NCBI GenBank assembly: GCA_965219635.1
Contig: OZ244783.1
Location: forward strand, 1,860,001-1,924,000
DNA from: JAPOXR01 sp965219635
GTDB taxonomy: Bacteria > Pseudomonadota > Alphaproteobacteria > Rhodobacterales > Rhodobacteraceae
Direction: 5' to 3'
Length of the DNA stretch: 64,000 bases
Part shown: positions 28,266-37,778 of the stretch, piece after piece
How positions within the stretch are numbered: position 1 is the first letter of the stretch
Layout: every line of letters starts with the position of its first letter
Program-made: the position numbers and the translations under genes
Notes under the pieces: model-generated
Database searches by the model: none
What the model saw: the letters and a program-made list of their open reading frames with translations, nothing else
What the model was told of the DNA's origin: nothing

Positions 28266-28545
28266 TCGAATACTGAACCCCAGTTATACCGCAAGGCGTG
28301 CAGTACAGTCGCAACTGCTATCGCTAGTCCACAACACGGCAGGGACGTTTTGGCCCCCGTTCAATCCATGATCGTCCGCCTCCGGCCACCTCTGACTCCC
28401 CAATACTTTCCGAATGTCCAGTTCCGGCTTTGGTGGATATTGCCGACGGCAGGCCTCTGCCCTACCTGAACATGGCTTCAAGCTGCGGTTAGCTTCAAAA
28501 ATGCCGCTGATGGGAACTGCCAGTTCGGCTGCTGAATCAATCATG

Positions 28546-29175
28546 CTACTTGATGAACGGCAGATCCCGCCGATCCTGGAAAGGTACTGGCCGCGTATCG
28601 TGAGGCCAGTGCGGTTGGACCGGCACAAACAATCTGGCGCTCTCACCCAGTTCAACGGTTCCAACTCGCTCAACCCATGCGGTGACACCGCGCCGGTTGG
28701 CAGCAGCAGCCTTGAACTTCTTGCCAAACCCCGGCATCTCTGCTTCGATCTCCCGCGCTGGAAGGTTGCAGGGCAAATTCTCAAAATCAACCGTCAGGGT
28801 AACACCGCGATTGAATTGCAATCGCGACCCAGGCGGGACGAGTGTGAATGCCGGTATCCCTGTGATGACCACATTGGCGCCCAACAGGCCTGGTGGCAAA
28901 TCGCCAACTCCCATCTCTTGAGCGATGGCCTCAAGCTCTTCAGACGACAGCACCGTCACCTGACGTGTATTGCGGATCGGTATCCCGATCTCGTACATTT
29001 CCTCGACACGCCCGCAGGCCGGCCGGGTCAAACCACTATGCGACTCTCCCCCCATTCCGGCAAAATCGAAGCTAGCTATCGATCGCTCTTCCGATCGCAA
29101 ACTGGAGCCTCGATTTCCAACGCAACCCATCCATTCCACATGAGCAGTGAATCCCGAGTCGCGGACTGATGTCAT
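28546..29175 (-). CDS. MOSC domain protein
   Basis: 209 residues from ATG 29175 (an upstream in-frame ATG at 29217 is possible). MOSC domains are beta-strand-rich modules from molybdenum-cofactor sulfurases and related proteins, binding Moco or acting in sulfur transfer and detoxification. Seen: HVEWMGCVGNRG at the start, GMGGESHSGLTRPACGRV, RQVTVLSSEELEAIAQEMG, GANVVITGIPAFT, LTVDFENLPCNLP with the conserved cysteine, and FKAAAANRRGVTAWVERVG. This pattern closely matches a stand-alone MOSC family common in Rhodobacterales. It could relate to the molybdenum hydroxylase at 13232, but the two are not linked. Confidence 0.85.
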   Translation of the reverse strand: MTSVRDSGFTAHVEWMGCVGNRGSSLRSEERSIASFDFAGMGGESHSGLTRPACGRVEEMYEIGIPIRNTRQVTVLSSEELEAIAQEMGVGDLPPGLLGANVVITGIPAFTLVPPGSRLQFNRGVTLTVDFENLPCNLPAREIEAEMPGFGKKFKAAAANRRGVTAWVERVGTVELGESARLFVPVQPHWPHDTRPVPFQDRRDLPFIK

Positions 29176-29489
29176 GATTTCATGCTCTGTAACCGGCGGA
29201 AGGCTGAATCCAACCAATCAGGCGAATAAGTCCCGAGCCTTGCCAATGCAACCCCGCCGCCCGCCGGGATGCAAATTGACGCGGATGATGTCCCCATGAT
29301 CGCCAAGCTGACCGCCTCGCGCATGGCCGGACAACACATTTGCCGGAACGAGTGAAACCCGTGCCGCTCCAAGATGCATTCATTCCCGTGAATTGAGGGC
29401 GTGTGGCTAACACCCAGATCAGGCCCTCAGGACCCGCGCTCAGATGGCGGCTCCATGTTTACTTGAAGAATAGCAATTGAAGTAGACTC
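29176..29489. other. Non-coding gap, 314 bases
   Basis: Between the 5' end of the MOSC gene and the 3' end of the short ftsH paralogue, both on the minus strand. It should carry the MOSC promoter; no terminator with a T-run is seen behind ftsH. Confidence 0.5.
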
Positions 29490-31100
29490 TCAAGTTGTCC
29501 TCAGTCCGGAATCCGGTTTGTCCTTTGCAGAACGGCCAGCTCTTGGAACCATGCTTGATTTCCGTGCCGGAAACGGAATTGCGTTTGAAGCTGCTCGTTT
29601 CTCCGTACCCACAGTAGCCTTACCTTCAATGATCTTCTTGATCTCCTCGCCAGTGAGGGTTTCATATTCCAGCAGTCCGGCGGCAAGGCGGTCAAGTTGT
29701 TCCCGCTTCTCCTTCAAGATCGACAGTGCCCGCTGGTAGGCCTCATCCACAATCCGCCTGATCTCAGAGTCTATGATCTTGCGCGTTTCCGGGCTGGCGA
29801 CATCCGGCTGACCAAAACCCGGTTGGGCGTCCTGCCCCCCGGAATAGTCGATCTTGCCAAGCTTGTCGGACATGCCGAACTCTGTGACCATGGCCCGAGC
29901 AATCCTGGTGGCCTGCTTGATATCCGAAGCTGCGCCAGACGAGACATTGCTGGCACCGAAAACCAGCTCTTCCGCTGCGCTTCCGCCCATCGACATGGCA
30001 ATCTTTGATTGGTACTTAGTCTGCGTGATCGATACCTCGTCCCGTTCGGGCATCGAATGGACAACTCCCAATGCCAGTCCTCTGGGTATGATCGTCGCCT
30101 TGTTGATCGGGTCATGCTGCGGAACGTTTAATGCAACCAACGCATGGCCTGCTTCGTGATAGGCAATTCTCTTCCGGTCCTCGTCACTCATGACGATCGA
30201 CCTGCGCTCGCTGCCAAGTATCACCCTGTCCTTTGCGTTTTCGAAATCCTCCATCGCCACATGCCGACGGCCAACCCGCGCCGCGACCAGCGCAGACTCG
30301 TTGACGAGGTTTGCGAGGTCGGCGCCTGAGAAACCAGGAGTGCCCCGGGCGATCCTCCTCAAATCCACATCTGGTCCAAGCTTGACCTTGCGGGCATGCA
30401 CCTGGAGGATCTTCTCCCTGCCCTTCAAGTCGGGCACAGGAACCACCACCTGCCTGTCGAACCTGCCTGGCCTCGTCAGGGCCTGATCGAGAACATCCGG
30501 GCGATTGGTTGCGGCAAGTATGACGACGCCCTCATTGGACTCGAAGCCGTCCATTTCAACCAGAAGCTGATTGAGCGTCTGTTCGCGTTCATCATTGCCG
30601 CCGCCTATGCCCACGCCCCGGGCACGGCCAACCGCATCAATCTCGTCAATGAACACGATGCAAGGAGCATTTTTCTTGGCCTGTTCAAACATGTCGCGGA
30701 CGCGCGACGCGCCGACGCCAACGAACATCTGCACGAAATCTGAGCCTGAAATGGTGTAGAATGGCACGCGCGCCTCGCCAGCGATTGCGCGCGCAAGCAA
30801 GGTCTTTCCGGTTCCTGGCGGGCCAATCAGCAAGGCGCCCTTGGGGATCTTTCCGCCAAGCCTCGAAAACACTTCAGGCTCGCGCAGGAATGCAACGATC
30901 TCCTCCAGTTCTTCCTTGGCTTCGTCTATGCCAGCAACATCGGCAAAACTCGCACCAATCCGGTCTTCAGTCAGCAACTTGGCCGGGGATCGGCCAAATC
31001 CAAACATTCCAGCCGGGCCGCCACCGCCCTGCTTCCGCCTTGAATGCATGAGCAGAGCCAGCAGAACCAATCCGATGATGATCAGGATAATCGGTGGCAT
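29490..31100 (-). CDS. Short FtsH paralogue lacking the periplasmic domain
   Basis: 536 residues from ATG 31100, with GGGAA just upstream. It begins directly with one hydrophobic segment (residues 3-18), equivalent to the second membrane segment of FtsH, so the first membrane helix and the periplasmic domain are absent. The AAA+ module is intact: GPPGTGKT (93-100), CIVFIDEID (147-155), RPGRFDRQ. The zinc-protease motif HEAGH (315-319) is also intact. It sits 97 bases downstream of full-length ftsH on the same strand and is very similar over the shared part, indicating tandem duplication followed by loss or omission of the N-terminus. Both catalytic sites being preserved suggests a working protease, perhaps in mixed hexamers or with soluble substrates. 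Confidence 0.9.
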   Translation of the reverse strand: MPPIILIIIGLVLLALLMHSRRKQGGGGPAGMFGFGRSPAKLLTEDRIGASFADVAGIDEAKEELEEIVAFLREPEVFSRLGGKIPKGALLIGPPGTGKTLLARAIAGEARVPFYTISGSDFVQMFVGVGASRVRDMFEQAKKNAPCIVFIDEIDAVGRARGVGIGGGNDEREQTLNQLLVEMDGFESNEGVVILAATNRPDVLDQALTRPGRFDRQVVVPVPDLKGREKILQVHARKVKLGPDVDLRRIARGTPGFSGADLANLVNESALVAARVGRRHVAMEDFENAKDRVILGSERRSIVMSDEDRKRIAYHEAGHALVALNVPQHDPINKATIIPRGLALGVVHSMPERDEVSITQTKYQSKIAMSMGGSAAEELVFGASNVSSGAASDIKQATRIARAMVTEFGMSDKLGKIDYSGGQDAQPGFGQPDVASPETRKIIDSEIRRIVDEAYQRALSILKEKREQLDRLAAGLLEYETLTGEEIKKIIEGKATVGTEKRAASNAIPFPARKSSMVPRAGRSAKDKPDSGLRTT

Positions 31101-31197
31101 TTCATTCCCAGTGTTACCAATTGCGTGTTTGCGGCAAGCCGCCGGATGCTTGCCGGAATTGGGCGCAGGTACTCAAGTACGTCTACTGCGCCCTTCG

Positions 31198-33114
31198 TCA
31201 GGTTGCCTTGGGTTCGAGAAACCCTTCCGACTTGCCTCCGCCAGCCTTCCGCTTCTTCGGGACCGAAATCACAGTGCTCTTGGTTGCTCCCGGTCCGCCG
31301 TCACTGTCCCCTCTATCCAGAGCCTCACCGTTGAGGACCTTGGTGATCTCATCACCGGTCAGAGACTCATACTCCAGGAGTCCTTGTGCCAAACGGTCAA
31401 GCAGGTCGCGCTTTTCTGTCAGGATCGACTTGGCAGTCTCATATCCTTCTTCGCAGATCTTCCGGACCTCGGAGTCAATCTTCTCCTGGGTGTCGGGGCT
31501 TATCCCCGGACCCTGGTTGAAGGCTCCAAGATAGGTCTGTTGCTCCTGCGCGTAATCGATATTGCCCAACTCCTCGGACATGCCGAACTGCATGACCATT
31601 GCACGGGCAATCTTGGTGACCTGCTGGATATCGGACGCTGCGCCTGAAGTTACGTTTTCCGAGCCGAAGACGAGCTCTTCTGCTGCCTTGCCGCCCATGG
31701 CCATTGCAATTTTCGACCTGTACTTCGTCATGGTGACAGACAATTGATCCCGCTCCGGTAATGCTATGACCAGCCCCAAGGCCCTGCCCCTTGGGATTAT
31801 CGTTGCCTTGTGAATGGGATCATGCTGCGGCACATTCATGCCGACCAGAGCGTGTCCGGCCTCGTGATAGGCCGTCAGTTTCTTCTCGTCTTCGGTCATG
31901 ACGAGCGAACGGCGTTCCGCCCCCATCATGACCTTGTCCTTGGCCGCCTCGAAATCCTCCATCGCCACATGGCTTCTTCCCACGCGGGCGGCAAGCAGCG
32001 CTGCCTCGTTGACCAGATTGGCAAGATCTGCTCCAGAGAAACCGGGTGTGCCCCGGGCGATGATCCGCAAATTGACGCTTGCCGCAATCATGATCTTCCG
32101 TGCATGCACCGTCAGTATCTTCTCTCTGCCGGTGACATCCGGAATGGGGACCTCGACCTGACGGTCAAACCGGCCAGGCCGCAGCAATGCCGGATCAAGC
32201 ACATCCGGCCGGTTGGTCGCAGCAACGACAATGACACCCTCGTTGGCCTCGAACCCGTCCATCTCAACCAGCAGCTGATTGAGGGTCTGTTCGCGCTCGT
32301 CATTCCCGCCGCCGTATCCGATACCCCTCGAGCGTCCGACTGCGTCGATCTCGTCGATGAAGACGATGCATGGCGAGTTCTTTTTCGCCTGTTCGAACAT
32401 GTCCCGCACCCGCGAAGCGCCGACACCGACAAACATCTCGACGAAGTCTGAGCCGGATATCGTGAAGAACGGAACCCCGGCCTCGCCGGCAATCGCCCTG
32501 GCCAGCAGTGTCTTGCCGGTCCCCGGAGGCCCTACCAGCAGCGCACCTGTCGGGATCATGCCGCCAAGCCGGGAGAACTTGGCGGGATCTTTCAGAAAAT
32601 CGACGATTTCCTCCAGTTCTTCCTTTGCCTCGTCAATGCCTGCGACGTCCCTGAAGGTGACACGGCCCTGCTTTTCCGTCAGCAACCTTGCCTTCGACCT
32701 GCCGAACCCCATGGCTCCACCGCGGCCACCGCCCTGCATCCTGTTGATGAGATAGATCCAGACACCGAGGAGAATGATGAACGGCAGAATGGGTCCAAGG
32801 AACGCCATCAGGCCGCTGGGCTCCTGTGGTTCAGCCTCGAACTGCACCTGGTTTTCGATCAGTATGGGTGTGAGATCCACTTCCCGGGGCCTGATCACAG
32901 TGAACTGTTGCCCGTTGCCGGTTCTGGCATGGAGCTTCTCGCCGTCAACAACCACGCTGCTGATCTGACCGGCCTCCACCCGCTCCAGAAACTGCGATAG
33001 TGGCATTGCCGGCGTGGTTGTGATGCGTCCACCGCCAGTGAATACATTGAAGAGGATCAGTACCAACACGAAGAGCGCGCCCCACAATAGAAGGTTCTTC
33101 AAGCCGTTGCCCAA
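31198..33114 (-). CDS. ftsH: ATP-dependent zinc metalloprotease FtsH
   Basis: 638 residues, standard length. It is a membrane-anchored AAA+ protease that degrades unassembled membrane proteins and regulators. Two membrane helices (about 7-25 and 106-124) flank a periplasmic domain of about 80 residues. Walker A GPPGTGKT is at 195-202, Walker B CIVFIDEID at 249-257, the second region of homology includes LRPGRFDRQ, and the zinc site is HEAGH (417-421) with the later third-ligand region. It is downstream of tilS, the usual alphaproteobacterial order, and followed by its short paralogue. Confidence 0.98.
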   Translation of the reverse strand: MGNGLKNLLLWGALFVLVLILFNVFTGGGRITTTPAMPLSQFLERVEAGQISSVVVDGEKLHARTGNGQQFTVIRPREVDLTPILIENQVQFEAEPQEPSGLMAFLGPILPFIILLGVWIYLINRMQGGGRGGAMGFGRSKARLLTEKQGRVTFRDVAGIDEAKEELEEIVDFLKDPAKFSRLGGMIPTGALLVGPPGTGKTLLARAIAGEAGVPFFTISGSDFVEMFVGVGASRVRDMFEQAKKNSPCIVFIDEIDAVGRSRGIGYGGGNDEREQTLNQLLVEMDGFEANEGVIVVAATNRPDVLDPALLRPGRFDRQVEVPIPDVTGREKILTVHARKIMIAASVNLRIIARGTPGFSGADLANLVNEAALLAARVGRSHVAMEDFEAAKDKVMMGAERRSLVMTEDEKKLTAYHEAGHALVGMNVPQHDPIHKATIIPRGRALGLVIALPERDQLSVTMTKYRSKIAMAMGGKAAEELVFGSENVTSGAASDIQQVTKIARAMVMQFGMSEELGNIDYAQEQQTYLGAFNQGPGISPDTQEKIDSEVRKICEEGYETAKSILTEKRDLLDRLAQGLLEYESLTGDEITKVLNGEALDRGDSDGGPGATKSTVISVPKKRKAGGGKSEGFLEPKAT

Positions 33115-33220
33115 GTATCGTGCCTCCTGTTCGTTGCAAGCCGGCCGGTGAGCCGGTTTTCGATTTCTGTGGATAAACTCAAACTATAGCCCTGCACAGA
33201 TAATTGCAAAGCTGCCAAAA

Positions 33221-34480
33221 TCAAACGCAAGGCGCCTGATTTGCAGCAAGGCCGGAACCGGTACGCCAGAAGCGCCACCCATTCGGCAAACCGGCGAACG
33301 GGGCGGCCAGCAACTGACCATCCTTGCGAAGCGCTGGCGACGAAACCAGGCACTCCTTCAGCCGGCCGGTTGATCTCCAGCCGACGCACTCCAGCAACCC
33401 GCCTTCTCCCAGCGGTCCGATACACGAACCGGGTGGCGGTGGCGGGCCGTCAAGCTGCCAGCACTGATCCCAGACCTGGCATGCCGCGACCGAAGGCCCG
33501 CATGCCGCCAATTCCCGGACGACGCTGAATCCGGATTTGCCGGTTGGCACCAGCAAGCAACCAGCCAGTGTGAATTTCCGCCCGGCTCGAACAGACTCCA
33601 AACCGGCAGCGAGCGCAGCAATTCTGGGCCGGTAGCATGAATTGGAGGCTCTCTTGATGGCGGAGGCGGTCAGCCGCAATCTGGTTTCATTCGGTAATTC
33701 CCAGAAACCGGCATTGAAGTGTGTCTCTTCAAGATCGCCTGTCACTGCAACATCGGCTGATGCCATTCTGGCGGCTTCTTGAAGCACCGCACGAGCATCC
33801 TGCATGCGTTCTGCCGTTGCAGAAAGCCGTTCGCAAGAAGCGCCAATCGATTCAAGGCCCGTCAAAAGGCGCCTGACCTTGACCCTGTCAAAGCGATCAT
33901 CCTCATTTGACGGATCTTCGATCCATTCAATGCCCTCCTTGATGAGGTATTTCCTGAGTTCGGCCCTTCTCACCTGCAAGAGTGGACGAACCCAGTACAC
34001 GCCGAGCCTTTGCACAACAGTTGGCATCGCTGACAGGCCGTCCACACCGGATCCTCGCGAAAGATTGAGGAGCAACGTTTCCGCCTGGTCGTCCATTGTG
34101 TGTGCCAGGGCAATGAAGCTGACATCTTTCTTGCCGGCCCAGTCAGACAACACGAGGTATCGTTCACGCCTTGCTGCGCTCTGAAGATTGCCGGTGGCCT
34201 CGACTTCACACGACAACACATCGTGCTGAATTCCCAAGCGTGAAGCGAGTAAAGCCACAAACTCGCATTCCGTCCCGCTTTCTTTACGCAGGCCGTGGTT
34301 GACGGATACTGCACGCAATTCCAACCCGCGTTCGGAACACCACGGTTTCAGCATTGTCATCAGCGCGGTGGAGTCGCCTCCTCCGGACACTGCCACTGCC
34401 AGTTTGCCGGACCCTTCAAGTCCGGCGACATGCTTGAGCGAATTTGAAAGGCGATCAGCGATATCAGCCGTCAATTGCAT
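33221..34480 (-). CDS. tilS: tRNA(Ile)-lysidine synthetase
   Basis: 419 residues. TilS attaches lysine to C34 of tRNA-Ile(CAU) so that it reads AUA. The PP-loop ATP-pyrophosphatase motif AVSGGGDSTALM (about 29-40) is present, followed by VNHGLRKES, ARRERY, ALAHTMDDQAETLLLNLSRGSG (the HxxDDQxET motif) and RPLLQVRRAELRKYL, with WIEDPSNEDDRFDRVKVR as the tRNA-binding segment. It overlaps the 3' end of cpoB by ten bases and precedes ftsH by 106 bases, matching the conserved pal-cpoB-tilS-ftsH order. Confidence 0.96.
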   Translation of the reverse strand: MQLTADIADRLSNSLKHVAGLEGSGKLAVAVSGGGDSTALMTMLKPWCSERGLELRAVSVNHGLRKESGTECEFVALLASRLGIQHDVLSCEVEATGNLQSAARRERYLVLSDWAGKKDVSFIALAHTMDDQAETLLLNLSRGSGVDGLSAMPTVVQRLGVYWVRPLLQVRRAELRKYLIKEGIEWIEDPSNEDDRFDRVKVRRLLTGLESIGASCERLSATAERMQDARAVLQEAARMASADVAVTGDLEETHFNAGFWELPNETRLRLTASAIKRASNSCYRPRIAALAAGLESVRAGRKFTLAGCLLVPTGKSGFSVVRELAACGPSVAACQVWDQCWQLDGPPPPPGSCIGPLGEGGLLECVGWRSTGRLKECLVSSPALRKDGQLLAAPFAGLPNGWRFWRTGSGLAANQAPCV

Positions 34481-35319
34481 CCCAGCTGTTCGATCTCGAA
34501 TGAAGCGGCGATCGATTCCGGCGACTGCGGAAATGCGACCAGTATCTCCTGATAGAGTCGGCAGGCCTCGGCCGTACGGTTCAGGTCGGTAAAGGACGAG
34601 CCCAGGCCGACGAGCGCCCGAGGTGCGGTCGCGCCTGTTTCGTCCAGCCGGTAGCTCTCGAGGTAGGCTCTGGCGGCATTGGTGGGATCCGAGAGGACCA
34701 TCAGCGACTCGGCCCGGAAATAGTGGGCGTCGACGTTCAGGGCACTCAAGGAGAATTCCTGGGAGAATGCATCAAACAGCTCGGCCGCTCTTGCATGATC
34801 TCCTCTTTGAAATGCCTCCATGGCCAAGTCGAAGGAACTGCGTTCATCCGCGGAAGGCGTTGATTCACTGAAGCTGTCAACATCGGGCGGCAAGCCCTGT
34901 GCCGGCCCCTCGCTTTCGCCACCCAGTAGAACGCCATCCTCTATGGAAGCGAGGTCGCCACCTCCGAGTTCGACCAGCCGGAATTCCAGATCCTTGATTT
35001 GCCGCATACCGTCCTCGGCAATCCTGACGATCCTGTATTCCAGTTCCTCGATCTTCGAGATTGCCCGGCGGAGTTCGAATTCGAGATCGTCGATCCTCTG
35101 CATAGCAGCCGTATCGGAGGAACTTTCCAGGCTGGCTGCGGGACTAGTGCCGCTCTGATGAAGCTCAAGCCTGAGCGCTTCCAACGATCCGTACAGCGAA
35201 AACAGCTGCAGCCTGACGTCTGCCAGCGTGTCGGAATTGGCGTCCTGAGCGGCGGCCTGCCCCCAAGCGGCAAAGGCGCCAAGCGCTACCGCAGCCAGTA
35301 TTTGCCTCAGCCGCTTCAT
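34471..35319 (-). CDS. cpoB: Tol-Pal system protein CpoB (YbgF)
   Basis: 282 residues. Periplasmic TolA partner that coordinates outer-membrane constriction with peptidoglycan synthesis. A signal peptide ending in QAAAQ is followed by a coiled-coil trimerisation region (about 65-120: QRIDDLEFELRRAISKIEE...) and a C-terminal TPR domain starting near FDLAMEAFQRGDHARAAELF with three repeats, as in the family. It lies directly behind pal with no gap of note and overlaps tilS by ten bases. The protein ends in IEQLGCN, with a lone cysteine near the C-terminus. Confidence 0.94.
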   Translation of the reverse strand: MKRLRQILAAVALGAFAAWGQAAAQDANSDTLADVRLQLFSLYGSLEALRLELHQSGTSPAASLESSSDTAAMQRIDDLEFELRRAISKIEELEYRIVRIAEDGMRQIKDLEFRLVELGGGDLASIEDGVLLGGESEGPAQGLPPDVDSFSESTPSADERSSFDLAMEAFQRGDHARAAELFDAFSQEFSLSALNVDAHYFRAESLMVLSDPTNAARAYLESYRLDETGATAPRALVGLGSSFTDLNRTAEACRLYQEILVAFPQSPESIAASFEIEQLGCN

Positions 35320-35835
35320 CTAGCCAGTCAATTCCGTGTTGACGAGGGTTACTGCCCTGCGGTTCTGCGACCAGCAGGACTCGTTTGAACAGGCTGCAAC
35401 CGGCCGTTCCTTGCCGTATGTCACAGTTGTAATTCTGCCCGACGCGACACCCAAGCCGACCAGATAATCCTTCACGGCACTTGCCCTGCGCGCACCCAGT
35501 GCGAGGTTGTACTCACGGGTTCCCTGCTCGTCTGCATGACCTTCAATGGTTATCGAGTATTGAGCATTGGTGTTAAGCCACTCCGCTTGCAGCGCCAGAA
35601 CTGAACGGGCGTCATCGGTAATGTTGCTCTGGTCCACCAAGAACCACACCCTGTCGCCTATCAGGTTTGTAAAATACTCTGGAGAGCTAGGCTCGTAGGA
35701 AGGCACAATTGCTGGTTGGGCTGCCTCGCGCTCTTCTTCGGCAGGATTCCCAAACAGGCCGTATCTGCCTCCCTGGGTGCATGCCGTCAGCATTGCTGCC
35801 GCCAGCAGAACAGAAACAACTAGCCTTGCGTTCAT
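35320..35835 (-). CDS. pal: Peptidoglycan-associated lipoprotein Pal
   Basis: 171 residues from ATG 35835; a TTG six codons earlier is rejected because the signal peptide starts at MNARL. The lipobox is MLTAC, with Cys19 as the lipidation site. The OmpA-like peptidoglycan-binding domain covers the C-terminal ~110 residues: VWFLVDQSNITDDAR, IEGHADEQGTREYNLALGARRA (the diaminopimelate-binding GHxDxxGxxxYNxxLxxxRA motif) and NRRAVTLVNTEL. It anchors the outer membrane and is pulled by TolA/TolB. Unlike the usual order it is not next to tolB: three surface-protein genes (36378-45933) lie between, so pal needs its own promoter in 35836-36377. Confidence 0.97.
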   Translation of the reverse strand: MNARLVVSVLLAAAMLTACTQGGRYGLFGNPAEEEREAAQPAIVPSYEPSSPEYFTNLIGDRVWFLVDQSNITDDARSVLALQAEWLNTNAQYSITIEGHADEQGTREYNLALGARRASAVKDYLVGLGVASGRITTVTYGKERPVAACSNESCWSQNRRAVTLVNTELTG

Positions 35836-36377
35836 GATGCTTGCCCTATCCAAAAGCTATTCAATTCACGGCTCTTCCTAATTCGGCCGCTTGGGAAAGT
35901 CCATTTTGAACGAAATTGGCTTGCGCAACAAATTGTTATTCCGCCTGCCTGGAGTGGCGGTCCTTCCGCCTGACCGAAATCGTTGCAGCGGCTTTCCCTG
36001 AAAGGCTGAGGTTCGCTTTCTTTACCATCCATTCGATCCAATGGCATGCCAGTCGCGAAGGTACCGAAGATTCGTCAATGGATTGCCTGACTAACGGTCC
36101 CACGGACGGCAATTCAGGGCAAGGTCATGAATGACCGGTCTACTGACAACCTGCTTGGTCGAACTTCAGAGCTTCTTGTACCAGAAAGGACCCGTGCAAT
36201 CTGCGCATTGCCAGTCCTGGTTTCCGGCCCCTGCACATCTTGAGCCTCACGAGGCGAAGAGGCAGGTTGCCGAACTATACCAATGAGTCCGACTACAGCG
36301 AGCCGAAATGACCCGGTTCTCAATTCCTGGGGCCCGCAACCGCCGCCAACTGCAACGGTCGCGAGCCGGATCACTCA
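35836..36377. other. Gap upstream of pal, 542 bases
   Basis: Between pal and the 3' end of the first surface-protein gene, all minus strand. It must hold the pal promoter created or kept when the tolB-pal linkage was broken. No gene is recognised. Confidence 0.5.
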
Positions 36378-37778
36378 TCAGAAACGCAAATGCACTCCCG
36401 CTCCGATACGGGTGTCGGGATCAACAGCATCCACATGCTCACCCCTCAGTGAGGCAGAAAGACCGCCCTGCAAGGCAAATTCCATACCTGCTCCGTAGTG
36501 CGGAACTTCCTCATCGCCCGTTGCCAATCTCGCATCTGCTGAGAGTGTCATCAGGCCCTCCATCAATCCAAAACCGTAACCGGCACGCGCTGCCAGAGAG
36601 CCAAGCGTCGATGTTGATCCACCAGTGCCATTCTCAAACAGAGTATCGTCCGACAGCACGCCCTCCTGCTGCAACCCCCATTCCTGGCGCAGCGAGGCTG
36701 ACCAGCCGCGGCCTTGGGAGTCCGGCGCAATCGCCACACCGACGCTGGCGCCCCACTCCTTCTGATTGCTATCCGAGTGGGTTGCCAGCCAACGCCCCCT
36801 GGCATTCAGGCTTACACGGGAGTCCGGCGCATGCAGGCCGAAACCACCGCCAACTTCAATGCCCTTGCCAGTCAACCCGTCGCCGCCATCCCAGCGGAAC
36901 GATACTGAACCGCGTGACGTCAGAACCCAACTGGAGTCCAGCGAGACCCCGGAATGGGCAGCTTCCACTCCACCGCTCGCTCTCCAACTCTTGATCGAAA
37001 GGCCACTGATCGCGGTTGACCCGTCTCCATCGGTCTTGAGCCGGACTATTTCCGCCTTGACCGGCACAGACAGCGTCACCTGCCCCTGCTGCGCTACCGC
37101 CCAGCGGGCGCCAACCGATGCGGCCGTCATGGACAGTCCGGCCCTCTCGACATCGCCATCCTCTGAATGATGCTCTGCATCTCCGCTACCAATGCCGAGT
37201 ACAACCTGAACCGATCCGGTGCCGCTTGGCATCGCCATCTGCATGTATGGCCATGCGGCTCTCAAAGAGGTCTCGACACGGCTGCCGACCTCTTCTGTGA
37301 CAAGGTCAGTCTTGCCGCGGCTGCTCGACACCGCCAAACCTGCAAGCAGGTTTTCGTTTGTCCGGGTGTCAAAACCCAACACCGCCGACTTCACAGAGCC
37401 GTCCCAACTGTCTTCTCCGGTCTTGCCTTCGAAACGCTGCAGGTCGCCACGCCCCCAGACGGTCCAACCCCTGCCGCTGTCTTCCTCATCACTCAACGAC
37501 AACGTAAAGGCGCTACCGTCCAGCAATTCGGCATCTTCGACCGGTCGGTTGAAGGACTCTGTGGCATGGTTTCCGGACCACCAGCCGTCGGTCTGTCGGT
37601 GAACGGCTAAATTCCTTGAAGTTGCCGTGCCATTTACCGTCTGTCCACCCAACACCAAGGTGTTTGTGCCCGGCGTTGATTGCAGACGCTGGTCGATGAC
37701 GGACGTCACTCCTGCAAGAGTAGCCTGACCGGCTGCCGCTAGCGACTTCGTCAGCACTTGCTTCTCCATCTCCACCGT
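36378..37778 (-). repeat. Near-identical barrel module, copy 1 (partner 39771-41171)
   Basis: 1401 bases encoding linker plus beta-barrel. It has the same length as 39771-41171 and is about 94% identical at protein level by manual comparison; the corresponding part of copy 3 (about 43171-44575) is less similar. Divergence rises sharply upstream, in the N-terminal domains, so homogenisation appears confined to the barrel and FnIII part. Confidence 0.85.

Noticed and set aside
36308..37610. Several long plus-strand frames inside the surface-protein genes, repeated in each copy
   Set aside because: They are antisense shadows of the conserved barrel-coding sequence and recur only because the sense genes are duplicated.
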